Shown here: piece after piece, positions 12,436 through 23,498 of the stretch | Layout: each line of letters starts with the position of its first letter | How positions within the stretch are numbered: the first letter of the stretch is position 1 | Origin: Undaria pinnatifida | Taxonomy: Eukaryota; Sar; Phaeophyceae; Laminariales; Alariaceae | Direction: 5' to 3' | Assembly (NCBI GenBank): GCA_012845835.1 | Contig: JABAKD010000007.1 | Location: 1,285,992 to 1,349,991, forward strand | Length of the DNA stretch: 64,000 nucleotides | Made by a program: the position numbers and the translations under genes | The notes under the pieces: model-generated | Database searches by the model: none | The model's input: the letters and a program-made list of their open reading frames with translations, nothing else | Told to the model about the DNA's origin: nothing

Positions 12436-13770
12436 ACTAAAAACAAAAATACACTCCAGCTGTGAGATCGAAGAATTTGTCGAAACTCATCTCGGCAAGC
12501 TTGTGTGTGATACTCCGATCGCGCGTACCACGGGTTGTGTGTCCTCATTAACGATATAGGTCGGCGACGCCCCTTGCAACTACAGTGTAGCTATCAAGGT
12601 CAACAGGGTGATGTTAGTCATTCTGTGCGCGAAACTATAAAGTCCGATTTTGAGGGGGACAAAATCTGACAGCTGTGGAAGAAAATGCATCAGTTTATCA
12701 AGCGAATCCTGTAATTCGAATAGCCGGTGAGGGGAGGGCGGAGTTTTGAAGGACGTTGGGGGGGGGCGGGGGGGGGAGGGGGCGAAAAAAATATGTCGCA
12801 TAGATGTAGGGGTTTGCTATACGCGTGGTGCTAGGTCTGGGCGATGGTGCGGGTGGTGGGGAAGGAGGGGGCGTTGGGGGCGGGGAGGAGTTTGGGAATT
12901 GCAGCAGCGGCATGGACGGCTCTGCAAAGATAACGACGTGATATCCAGGGCGTGGAAGTGTTTAATACTCTGGCGGATTTCGATATTAGGTGGGGCGTTT
13001 GAGCAAGAGAGAACAAGGAAAAAAAAGGGGCGGGGGGGCAAAGGGTTTTAAAGAGGTTTATGTGACATATAATATCAAAATACACTCCAGCTATAAGATC
13101 AAGGATTTGGTCGACACTGATGTTCGCAACATTGTTTGTGATACACCGATCGCGCGTATTTATAATATATATGTAGGGGCCTGCTATACGCGCGGTGCTT
13201 GGTCTAGGCGATCGTGCGGGGTGTGGGGAAGGAGGGGGCGTTGGAGGGGGGGAGGGGGGATGAATGAAAGCTATGTCATGGATGGCTAGAAAGATAATGG
13301 CGTGATATCAATTGCGTGGAAGTGTTTATCACTCTGGCCGATTTCGATTGTAAGTGGGGCGTTTGAACGAACTGGGCGGGGAACAAAAAGGGGGGGGGGC
13401 GGAGGAGGAGGGCGGAGACGAGTTGGAGCTACGGCATGGATGGCTAGAAGGATAACGAGATGATATCAGCTGGCTGGTAGTGTTTACTACTCTGGTAGGT
13501 TTTGATTTCAGGTGGGGCGTTTAAGCAAGAGGGATCGGGGGGGGCGGGGGGGCATTTCAATATGTGCGCGGAAACTATAAACCCTCAAAGGGAACGAATC
13601 TGACGGTTGTAGCAAAAGGGACACCCCTTTATATCACCCGCCTGGTAATGTTTATTCTAAAAGATTTGATGTTACATGTAGTATGCAACCCAGTTATTAG
13701 GTTAGTAAACAACGTGTTAAAAGCTTCATAATGTTATTGTTCATGGATCGAAAGATATTCAATCGATAGC
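12436..13770 (-). mobile_element. Family A copy 6, near full-length
   Basis: The module order matches the 9.1-kb copy: conserved end, 'gtcggcgacgcccc', then 'ttcgaatagccggtgagg', then repeated 'acgcgtggtgctaggtct' / 'gatttcgat(a/t)..gtggggcgttt' modules separated by G-tracts. The last module is 'gcgcggaaactataaaccctc'. Similarity with the 9.1-kb copy continues through 'tgcaacccagt' to 'catggatcgaaag'. Confidence 0.75.
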
Positions 13771-13779
13771 TACAATCAT

Positions 13780-14225
13780 GTAGTTACCATTTTTTTCTGA
13801 CATCGAGCTACTTATGAGAAAGAGATACATATTGCCAAATACAACAGGCGCAGTGATGTGGTCATGCAATGTCACCGCCATTGAGAACGAAAGGGAGAAA
13901 TGCGAATTGTTAGTGTTTTGAAAGGAGCGCTTAGCGGACACGCGCTTGTCGCCAACTCGAAGACAGAGATACATCTTACAAATACACCAAGCGAGGTGAC
14001 GTGGGCATGCGATGCCACCACTATTGAACGCGAGGGTGGCTTTACTTCGTTAGGCATATGCTACTGGGTTTGGTTGAGGTTGTCAGGCGATCATGCAAAC
14101 GGCCGGAGGCACGAAATAGCCTGCGTAATAAGTCGGTAGTGTGGTCTACCGCAGTGTTAACATATCTGTCTGTACTTCTTTTTCACATTGTTATTATCTA
14201 GTGTACGATTATACGCCTTGTTTTC
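13780..14225. repeat. Further copy of the 10.8-11.9 kb local repeat unit
   Basis: Contains 'gaaagagatacatattgcc' and 'gtcgccaactcgaagacaga', followed by 'gcgatgccaccactattga', 'taggcatatg', 'gcgatcatgcaaacgg' and 'ctaccgcagtgttaacatat', in the same order as the 11-kb array. A frame with VANSKTEIHLTNT is shared by two copies (11.84 and 13.95 kb), which may be a relic of coding sequence. The function is not recognised. Confidence 0.6.
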
Positions 14226-14869
14226 TCCCCACTGTCGTCGAAGATGTTGTGGTCCTGTAGATGTCGCGTCCGTGTCTGGTGCTCTTGCTGGTGGTGCTCG
14301 TGAAAACATGCCCTAGCGTGTAGTAGATGATCGCTGAGTGGTGTTCCTTTCCTTTATTACATCAAGCCAGGTAGTATATGTCAACGTTACTGCTTGCTTG
14401 AAAACGACGAATAAAATTCCTCACGCACCTGATACAGAGGAAACGCGGCCGGAAGATTGTTCAGTATACCGACGGTCAGGAACAGGTTATCGAGCAGCGC
14501 ACTTCATCTTTACTACCGCTCCTCAATCCACCTAAGACACTACGGGCATGCGTTGGACCCAGTTCGCCGATCCCCAAAACCAATTGCAAAGGAGGTAATG
14601 TGGTGGGCGAATGCTATAATGATGGGCGCTGCTACGATTACCCCGTCTCTTGTTCTGTTTGTTCTTGCGTTCTTGATGAACCTGTTATTTGGCAACGAGC
14701 AGTTTTGACGTGTTTTAGGTGTGTGTTAAGACTATGTGTAGACTATGCGATGTGTCTGAGTCGTAGGGACTTCAATTGGGAATCCAGGGTACATGGGTTC
14801 CAACTTTTGACTGGGTTTCGTATGTGGACATGTATGTGATTTTAGTGAGTGGACATTCTTATGATTTGA
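14226..14869. other. Spacer, nothing recognised
   Basis: Short overlapping frames only, with no domain, splice-linked exon or repeat identified. Confidence 0.4.
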
Positions 14870-15365
14870 GAATTTGTGTCCGCGTGGTTGTTGCTACACG
14901 TGTATGTTTTGGTTGATGTTCTAGACTTCGTTATCGTGTTGTTTCAGAGTGGTGTTTTCGAATACATGTTATTTTGTGTCCGCGCGGATTTTGCTACACG
15001 TGTATGTTTTGGTTGATGTTCTAGACTTCGTTATCGTGTTGTTTTATGGTGGTGTTTTCGAATACAAATTTTTTGTGTACGCGTGGATGTTGCCGCACGT
15101 GTATGTTTTGGTTGATGTTCTAGACTTCGCTGACGTGTTGTTTCAGAATGGTGTTCTCGAATATATATTATTTGTGTCCGCGTGGATGTTACTACACGTG
15201 TATATTTTGGTTGATGTTCTAGGCTTCGTTACCGTGTGGTTTCAGAGTGGTGTTTTCGAACACGTATTATTTTGTGTTCGCATGGTTGTTGCTATACGTG
15301 TATGTTGTGGGTGATGTTCTAGACTTCGTTATCGTGTTGTTCAGAGTGGTGTTTTCGAATACATA
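14870..15365. repeat. Minisatellite, five copies of a 98-100-bp unit
   Basis: Each unit carries 'tgtgtccgcgtgg', then 'cacgtgtatgttttggttga', 'gttctagacttcg' and 'gagtggtgttttcgaa'. Unit starts are at about 14875, 14975, 15073, 15173 and 15273. The period is close to 33 codons, so one plus-strand frame of about 120 codons stays open. Its hydrophobic, Val/Phe-rich translation looks like a by-product of the repeat. Confidence 0.9.
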
Positions 15366-15795
15366 GTAGTTTACAGTGGTTGGGGGGGGTGGCTTGTTGT
15401 GCATATCTGCAAAACGTATTGATGTACGCCGAGAAAACTGCTTCGGGAGGCTAAAAACGGAGTTGCGAGAGACGTTTGGGAATTCAACGTTCCCCCTCGC
15501 GGCTTTTGTCAAGTATGGTTAATTGCATATTTATCCGTGGAGATAAACATGCAACAGCCAACCTTGACAACTATGGGTTGTAGTTGTATCATAATACACT
15601 TATGATACCGTTACTGTTCATAGTTTGACTATGTGTGTATTCATTACTTTACTACACTGTGAACGTTGAATAGAAATACTGAGCGAGGCTGGGGTTGAAG
15701 CCTTAAAATGAAAGTTTACAAGAAGGTTTTGTATATGTGATTAGCCTGCTTATTGAAGACATTGGTGTGGACGAAGTAGTGGGAGGTTTAACGCG
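15366..15795. other. Spacer, nothing recognised
   Basis: A short G run and AT-rich sequence. No open frame here has a recognisable motif. Confidence 0.4.
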
Positions 15796-15799
15796 ACAT

Positions 15800-16253
15800 A
15801 TATTATATAAATACTTCATCTGTGAGATCGAAGATTTTGTCGCAACTCATCTTTGCAAGCTCTGTTTGTGATACTTCGATCGCGCGTATTACGGGTTGTG
15901 TGTCCTCAATAAGGATATTGGTCAGCGATTCCCCTTGCAAATATAGTGCAGCTATCAGGGTCAACAGGGTGATGTTAGTCAGTCTGTGCACGGAAGTTAT
16001 AAAACTCGTGGAAGGAAATGCATCAATTTATTGAGTGAATTCTGTAAATTGAATAACCTGTGAGGGAAGGGCGGAGTTTTTAAGGACGTGGGGGTCTGGC
16101 TTTGATCAAGAAGGAGCGGGGGTGGGGGGAGGGGGCGGGGAGGTGGGGGGCGGGGGGGGGGGGGGGCTGGGCAGTTCAATTTGTGTGTGCAAACTATAAA
16201 TCCTGTAAGGGGATAAATCTGACGGTTTTGGAAAGAATGCAACCGTGTATCAT

Positions 16254-16302
<49 letters not shown>

Positions 16303-16430
16303 GGGTGGGTCTGTTCAATCTGTGCGTGGAAACTATACATCCTTTCAAGGGGAAAAATGATACGGTTTTGGAAAAAATCGCCCGTGTATCATGTATATGC
16401 TGTAACTCGTACAACCAATGAGTAGGGGGG
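15800..16430 (-). mobile_element. Family A copy 7
   Basis: Contains the end segment 'gtgagatcgaagattttgtc', 'ttggtcagcgattcccc', 'gggtcaacagggtga' and two copies of the module 'aaactata..aagggga..acggttttgg'. It carries the longest homopolymer of the window, 45 consecutive G at 16256-16300. Confidence 0.75.
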
Positions 16431-16689
16431 GGGGGGGGGGCTGGTTACAACAGTTGGTCGCTAGGGTATACAAGGTCGCAGTGTTATAACATACTTTTCA
16501 CGTGTGTAAACCTGTGGCAAAATTATGTTTAATCGATCAGCCAGCGGGGAAGGGTAAACCTGTACCTTGAGGAGGGGGTGGGGGGGGGAGAGGGGGGTTG
16601 ATTACGTTTGTCGTGAGGGTATACAAGGTTGCAGTGTGATATGATAATGTTCATGTGTTTAAACCTATGGAATGTTTCATATATATCGT

Positions 16690-18850
16690 ACCACGTGCCG
16701 GGGGGTGAATGGGCTATGACGCATGTGACGCATGGGAAGCAGGAAGACACGAAGTGTGGGTTGGGAGTTCTAGAAGGAATATTGTTATGCAAGAAAAATA
16801 TTATATACAGTAGTAACCCCCGTCAACATGGATGGGGCTAAATCATGTGCGCACCTGACTGCAGACGTCGTCAGATGTACGTAGGGAGTGGACATGACCC
16901 TTGCGTGTTAAGGTGGCGAAGAGTAATGCGAAACGGGGGGTGAACGGCTTTTGAGGCCAAGGGAAGCGGGAATAAACCGGCTGGAATTCTAGAAGGGACA
17001 CCGTACGCAAGAAGAGTCCCACCATTTTAAGGCGCGCTATGCAAGGTAGAGGTAGCACTTGTAGGCCGCATGGACTTTTGACCGATGGGCCGGCCAACTC
17101 GGGAACTTGCCAATCGTTCGATTATGAACACATACTATCCGTTCGTACCGTTCATACCAAGGCAAGGGGGGTTTTCGTCGGTTGGCACGTTCGTACTGTA
17201 TCATAGTTGGGTCTTGGGTTCGGGTATGGACCTCCTCGAATGAACAGCCGAATAAAGCTTAGGGTGCGTCCTTGCCATACGTAGCAGAAGTCTTGTCTTG
17301 TACCCCGTTAATTGTGGTGTGAAACACGCAAGCACACGCTGTGCTTTATCGGATTCTGTCATTAATATTGTGCAGGGCAACCGAAATTCCGATGTCAGAA
17401 CATGGCAAGCAAGACCACAATACCACTGTATGTATGTACTTGTAGACGATAGAAACAACAAAACAATGACTAAACGGCAGAGTAACTGGAAAAGAGAATA
17501 CAAAGAAAGGGTGGGATGTTTTGAAGGGATACTCCATGCAAGATTCGTACGGCACAGCACCCCGGGGGATCGAACTAAAATATATGCGGTACTACTATGT
17601 AAGTTGACAGATGTGCCCAAGGCGTGGACTTGGCCCTTGCGGGAAGAAGTGGCGGAAGATGACGGGAAAATAGACGTGAATGGGCTTTGAAGCAAGGGGA
17701 GCGGGGGAATAGCAGTGGAGAGTTCTAGAAGGGACACTGTACGCCAACAGCTCTGGAGAAATGCATCTTATTCTCGAGTATCGGTCCAAAGCATGTGCGC
17801 TACTGCTGCGTATATTGTCAAAGGAGCTTATGGGGTGGAATTCGCCTTTGCAGGAAGTATCAGCAGGGTAATGAAGAATGGGAGGTGGATGGGCCTTGAG
17901 GCAAGGCAAGCGCGGGAAAAAAGGCGGGGGCAATTCTACCTTGAGGGATGTCGCAAGAAGAGCACAGCCCTCCATTCATTCGGATTTGAAGCATACAAAC
18001 ATGCGCTGTATACTGCAGGCAGTCGAGAGGGTAACGGGAAGTGGGAGGTGAAAGGGCTTTGAACCAAAACAGGCGGGAACAGAGTGGGGTGGAGTTCTAC
18101 AGTATGTAGAAGGGGTACAGTACGTGTGCAGTCCGAGTATGATGATAGAAGAATATTGTAGCATCGCGTTAATATCCGTCTCAAGATGCAAACGTTCCCT
18201 GCAACACTTCGTCAGATACTGCACGACAAGCGAAATGACAACGTCAGAGGGCCAGCGAGATGTTGATATAATAGCTGTACTGGGATACAGCAGAAACTAC
18301 AAAACAATGCCGGGCAACTGGGAAAGGTAGGATAACGGGTGGTACTTCTAGAACGAATGCCTTACGAAAAAAGGGCATGGTGTACTTCCTGTCAAAGATC
18401 GGTCTCGGACATGTGCGTGTGCAATTTTCACATGCATTCCTTGTCTGATGTGCCCATGGGGTGAACTTGGCTCTTGCAGGAGGAGGAGGGAAAGGGAGCA
18501 AAGAAAAGGAGACAGTGAATGGTCTTCGAAGCAACATACGCGGGCAACGAGTGGGAGGGAGTTCTAGAAAGGATTACAACGACAACAGCAGCAGTACGCC
18601 ACAAGAATATCATATCTTACTGTAGTACCCCTCGGTCTGAGATACTCAAGCATGCGATGCATGTTGTCAGTTTACTGACCTGATGACGTCAGATGACAAG
18701 CGAGACGGTATTTAAACAGTGAGCGATAGGAACAAGAGAAAAACCGACGAACGAAGCGGCCGGGTAACTGGAAGGGGGAGTAAACGGAGGGGACTTCTAA
18801 AATGGGTGTCTCATTGTATGCAAAAATTTACAAGTATAGACCAATCGTAT
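16690..18850. repeat. Array of degenerate repeats sharing a G-rich 'ttctagaaggga' motif
   Basis: A motif of the form 'gtgaatgggctttgaagcaa' followed by 'gcgggaa', 'gagttctagaagggacac' and 'gtacgcaagaa' recurs with variable spacing near 16.72, 16.95, 17.50, 17.66, 17.87, 18.04, 18.33, 18.50 and 18.75 kb. Open frames in this interval are by-products of the array. No domain is recognisable. Confidence 0.7.
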
Positions 18851-20595
18851 ATGAGGACTCCTATTATCTGGCGAAAACATACATGTGCACCGTGCATTGT
18901 TAGATGGTAAGCGAATTAATACAATTAGAAGCGGTCGCTGACTGTTTGGATTTCAATACGATAGTGCTGAGTGCTGTAGACAGAAGGAAACGAAAGCAAC
19001 TACGAAGCACCAGAGTGGCGGGAAGAGCGAGTGAAACCACGGGGCAGTAGTGCCTTGCGTGACGATGGGGGGCGAGGGCGGTTGGGGAGGCTTCAGATAC
19101 AGAAGGGGTGAGACGGTGGGGAGTAATGAGAAAAGGGAGTGGAACAAACACAACATCAGTATTAATTAATAGCAGGGACCTGGTAGTGTGTAATAGTGTA
19201 TTTGGGGTGCGGGAGTACAGGGGTCGAGCTCACGGAGGGGACGAGACGGTGGGGAGCGCCAACCCCCCCCCGCGCCGGCCCGTGGTCCTTAAATACTGCG
19301 GCCATGCATCACTTGGATACACCCTCTACCCCCTCCCCACCGTCTTGCCCCCTCTTGAACCCGCACCCGCACGCCTCTCACACGAAGCAGTCATACGAAT
19401 GTGGCCAAGTACACACAGGATGCCGAAGTCAGCGTCAAAAGCGGTTCTTAGTAGGATGCCACCCCCCCTGCGACTCGCCGAACTTCTCACGGCGCTTTAG
19501 CTTGGTGCAAGCAATGCCCGCCTGGTCGGTGAAAAACCGACGTGCTCTTTCCCGGCGGTGTAGGGATGCGAGGTAATAACGGATGACAACGGATGACGAG
19601 TACCCCCATCGTCTCGGCCCCTCTGGAGTTGAATCTTCTACGACTCACCCCCCAACAAACGCCACACTATAACTACAAGTAGACTCTCCTTGATAAGAAG
19701 TATTGATACGACCGAAATAGCATGATGATTGGGCGTCAACACACCGCTCACAAGCCTTTTAAGCGCGCAGCAGCAAGTAAGTAGAGTAATTCATGAACCA
19801 ACATAGTTCGATGGACAGAGAGCGAGGTGTTTTTAGTGTTTCTTCTCGTTGGTGCACTCCCAGCCTCTCAGGAAACCTCCCGCTTGGACACCGGCTTCTT
19901 CCATTTGCGGAACGGTCCAGCTTTTCTTTGATTTCGTCCTTCACCTCTTTTTGTTTGTAGTAGCACGAAGTGTCATCATACCATGTTCCAGCTAGGCTCA
20001 GCGCTTGACTCATCATCAGCCTAGCTCCGCTCAGCAGTGCACCGCAGCGCTAGCTCAGCAGCGCAGCGCCGTGCAGTGCCATGCGATGCCGTGCCTGCCG
20101 TGCCCTGCCGTGCGGTGCGGTATAGGTTACTACGCAGACTCGCCAACAGGTGGGGGTGTACGAGTAGCGAGGTAAGGCAGGCTACACAGCGCTACACGAC
20201 AAGAAAAAAAAAAACGCGTCCGATTTAGCCAACAAAAAAAGTGTATTGAGACAACCACCTACTACTACTATTAATACCGGGAAACAGAAAAATATTGACT
20301 ATACCATGGTGATATGTAGACTATGTATTATACAATACTATTACGACAGTAAGTGAGTCTATACATTATGTGAGCTCGCCTGCAGAGAGGGGGGTGGCAA
20401 AAAATATCAGCCCTATATCTAGGAGGGAAAGGCATGCCGTCAATATGCACGCGTACGAAAGACTAAAATCAATTGGAAACGAAATTTTACACGAAACGAA
20501 AAGGAAGAAACAAAATAAAAGAGGAAAAGTGCAGGCAAAAAAGAAATAGCAGCACATAGATAGACGCTATAAACTGACTGAAAACGGCATTATCA
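18851..20595. other. No supported gene; low-complexity patches
   Basis: Two overlapping frames of about 130 codons at 19.1-19.6 kb lie in GC-rich sequence and have no recognisable domain. A short run of 'ccgtgc'-like words lies at 20.04-20.13 kb. Confidence 0.4.
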
Positions 20596-20599
20596 TTGG

Positions 20600-20890
20600 G
20601 CACACCATAGAGGGCATCACCATAGAGGGCATCACCATAGAGGGCATCGCCATAGAGGGCATCACCATAGAGTGCATCACCACAGAGGGCATCACCATAG
20701 AGGGCATCACCATAAAGGGCATCACCATAGAGGGCATCGCCACAGAGGGCATCACCATAGAGTGCATCACCACAGAGGGCATCACCATAGAGGGCATCAC
20801 CATAGAGGGCATCACCATTACCATTGAGGGCATCACCATAGATAGCGGGCATCACCATTGAGGGCATCACCATAGAGGGCATCAAGCGCA
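20600..20890. repeat. 15-bp minisatellite, unit ATCACCATAGAGGGC
   Basis: About nineteen near-identical 15-bp units with single-base variants (ccacagagg, ccataaagg, ccatagagtgc) are visible. Because 15 is a multiple of three, minus-strand frames translate as endless GDALY or MVMPS pentapeptides. These should not be annotated as proteins. Confidence 0.95.
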
Positions 20891-21845
20891 TGAATAACAC
20901 TCGGGGGAGAACACACAACAAGGCGCAGATATGCCCGTCCGGGTGGCCTTAGCTAGTCAATTGGGGCCATGGGAAGGCATACCAATAATGTGTGTATGCA
21001 AGGGTCACAATGTGTCGCATCCCCAATAAAAATGCCGAGGCTCACAACATCACAAAACGAACATACTTTGACTTGGTCGCCATGGAATAAGCATAGACAG
21101 ACATAGACTATACATAGTGCCTAGCTAGAGGCGACAGTGCGCAAACGGAGGGTATTTTGTTCGCGGGATTCGTGGCACGTCTGGGGGAGAAGCGTCTGCT
21201 TCAGAAGGTGGTGTTTTGGGAAGCTTGTTAGGGGTAAGGGCTACTCACGGGAGCAAGAGAAGGGCTGGATAGGGTGCACCTGAAGGAGGATATGTCGGCC
21301 CTTGGAATGAAGTTCGAAGGGTGGCGAAAGGCTGCACAGAAGGCCGGCAGATGGTTTCGGCGGGTAGATAGAAGAGGAGGGAGAGCAGAGACATTCATCA
21401 TCCAGAAATGAATGTAGCATAGTCTATACCGCGGAGAACTGTAGAGCTGCAGAGCGACGCACAAAGGCCGCGGCAGCGCCCTCCACCGTCAGCATATCTG
21501 AGCGACCGGGGGGAGGGGGGGGGGGGGGGGGGGGGAAGGCGTCCTGTCCAAGAAGAGACTTTGGGTCTGGCCATCATCGTCTTGAAGTTTGTGGGCCTTT
21601 TAATGGTCGTCACAAGCTAGCGTAAGTCCACCTTGACTTCTTCGCCTTGTTGCGTTCTCCCCCCGAGTGCCATATTGATGCACTTGATGCCCCTGAGCCC
21701 AATGCCGTATTTAGTCAATTTCTAGGGTCTGTTAGTATTGTTGTATGGTACTATTTCCTTAACATTCCTTGCTTCCTCTTGACTTTTCTTTTCTATTCTA
21801 TTCTTGGATGTTCCAGGAGCCCCGCCATCCAGAAAAAAACTAAAT
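20891..21845. other. Spacer, nothing recognised
   Basis: Contains a G run near 21.51-21.53 kb inside short frames. No domain, RNA gene or splice-linked exon was found. Confidence 0.4.
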
Positions 21846-21847
21846 AG

Positions 21848-22105
21848 CGAAGCTTGCAAAGATGAGACTCGAGTATTGACCTGAAATTCGTCGAACTCAC
21901 AGCTGACGCAAGGGCGCACAAATATCTCCACCTAAAGTATAAATGCCAATACTTACCATTATAGTGGACAAAAAATAAGGCACCTCCAAATAAAAACTCA
22001 CTCATATAATATATTACGAGTACCAACAACGCAGCTTGCAAACATGATTATTGACCTGAAATTTGTCAAACTCACGGCTGACGTCCTTGAAAATTAGTTA
22101 TAAAA
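21848..22105 (+). mobile_element. Two adjacent family B elements
   Basis: Two units end with 'agcttgcaaa(g/c)atga' followed by 'attgacctgaaatt(c/t)gtc', 'aactcac(a/g)gctgacg'. The second continues 5' with 'aaaactcactcatataatatattacgagtaccaacaacgc'-type sequence, shared with the 57-kb copies. The 3' segment parallels the family A end segment (cttgcaaagatgagtttcga..tcacagctgg), showing common ancestry. Confidence 0.75.
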
Positions 22106-22109
22106 TATA

Positions 22110-22640
22110 GGGGGTAATATTTTTTCGACACCTACGTGCCAAAACTTTTTTTTCGCCCTTCCAGAGGGAGGGGGGAGGGTACGAAGACCCCATCCCCCCC
22201 CCCATTACGCCACATAATTTCCTATGCAAACGACCCCCATTCTAAATCCTAAATAATAAAGGGTAAAGGCGCAGGGGCGGTACTATAGAGCAGCCTCGCA
22301 GCCCCCTGGTCGCGCAGCAGCAGCCTGCGTACCAGCTACGCACAGCGCAGAGCAACGGGGAAAAAGGGAGAGAGCAAGAGAGAGGGGTCAAAATGAGCAC
22401 AGCCTCCACGGTGAAGGGACCCCTGCTACAGCCCTCCTTCGACATGACATCTTGGCTACAAAGCGTCTGTGGGGAAAGCCAGCCGATGGCGAGGACTTCA
22501 TCTGCTGCTGCGTGGCCAACTTCGGTGACGGTTCAGGAATGGAGGAGGGCCAGGCCATTGAGCATGAGTGTTCGGCACAGCGCAGAGAGTGAGTGGAGAG
22601 GCATGAGGGCTGTAGTGTGATATTGGAGGGTATCGTGTAC
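22110..22640. mobile_element. Family G dispersed repeat, copy 1, with coding relic
   Basis: The copy shares blocks with 61.92-62.40 kb: 'ccaaaacttttt' plus a G-rich block, 'atgagcacag', 'ccttcga', 'cttggcta', and 'aacttcggtgacggttcagg' followed by 'aatgga'. In one plus frame both copies encode a C-C doublet followed by NFGDGSGM. That is a possible relic of a Cys-rich domain of a transposon protein; the exact family is not identified. Confidence 0.55.
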
Positions 22641-22717
22641 CTCGCAGCAGCAGCAGCGGCAAGCACTGGAAGGACAAAACGCTGGTTTATCCTATAACTG
22701 ACTACTTCGAAGTATAT

Positions 22718-22942
22718 GAAACGGGTTTTATAGTTTCCGCGCAGACTACCATCACCCTGTTGACCCTGATAGCTATAGTACACTACTTGTAATTGCAAGG
22801 GGAGTCGCCGACCTATATCCTCAATGAGGACACACAACCCGTAATACGCGCGATCAGAGTATCACACACAACTTGCAAAGATGAGTTTCGACAAAATAAT
22901 CGATCTCACAGCTGGAGTGGATTTCCAATTTTTATAATATAC
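22718..22942 (+). mobile_element. Family A copy 8, 5'-truncated
   Basis: Begins within 'aaacgggttttatagtttcc' and runs to the tail 'tttttataatata', including 'ggggagtcgccgacc' and 'cttgcaaagatgagtttcga'. The C-tract body is absent, so it is truncated on the side away from the shared tail. Confidence 0.8.
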
Positions 22943-23498
22943 AAGGGCTTCGCTCGCGGGCGGCTGGGCGCCGCCCGCTACGCTTGCGGAAGGAGGAATG
23001 GACATTCAGTAGGAAGGCGGAAAAGAAGCACAAATGGCGCAACTGGCGACTTGAAAATGCCAAGAGGTCCATATATAGTACAACGGTACAGGATAGAGAC
23101 GATTATGATTATGAGTTTGTTATTATCATCCATTCGCCCAGTCCATGATGGGCACGTCGGAGGACTTGCTTGGCATATTCTTCCACCTCTCAGGTAGCAC
23201 CTGTACACTTCTTATTAATAGCTCTCTCTAAGTCGATCATCAATAATAAATTATCGCAGACCCTAAACACCAGGCACGCGCTTGTCAAGGATAGAGACAG
23301 GAAAACTACTACTTAAGATGTAAAGGAGCGCAGTGCCAAAAAAAACATGCTGGAAGCAGGGACTTGAACGCACACACCGCAAACATGTGAAGTACATTTG
23401 TATTCCTGAAAGACGAAGAGCACGCATTTAGGCATAGTTCTCAAAAAACGATGCTGGTATAATAAACCACAACTTAACGTTCTATAAAGAACGTGCTG
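22943..23498. other. Spacer; one tRNA B-box-like word
   Basis: No gene is supported. On the minus strand 'gcgttcaagtccctg' near 23.37 kb matches an internal B-box, but no A-box or cloverleaf could be found around it. Confidence 0.3.

Noticed and set aside
20600-20890. CRISPR-like array
   Set aside because: Units are directly adjacent without unique spacers, and the window is eukaryotic.
20487-20921. 144-codon frame of repeated GDALY pentapeptides
   Set aside because: It is an artefact of a 15-bp minisatellite read in a frame divisible by three.
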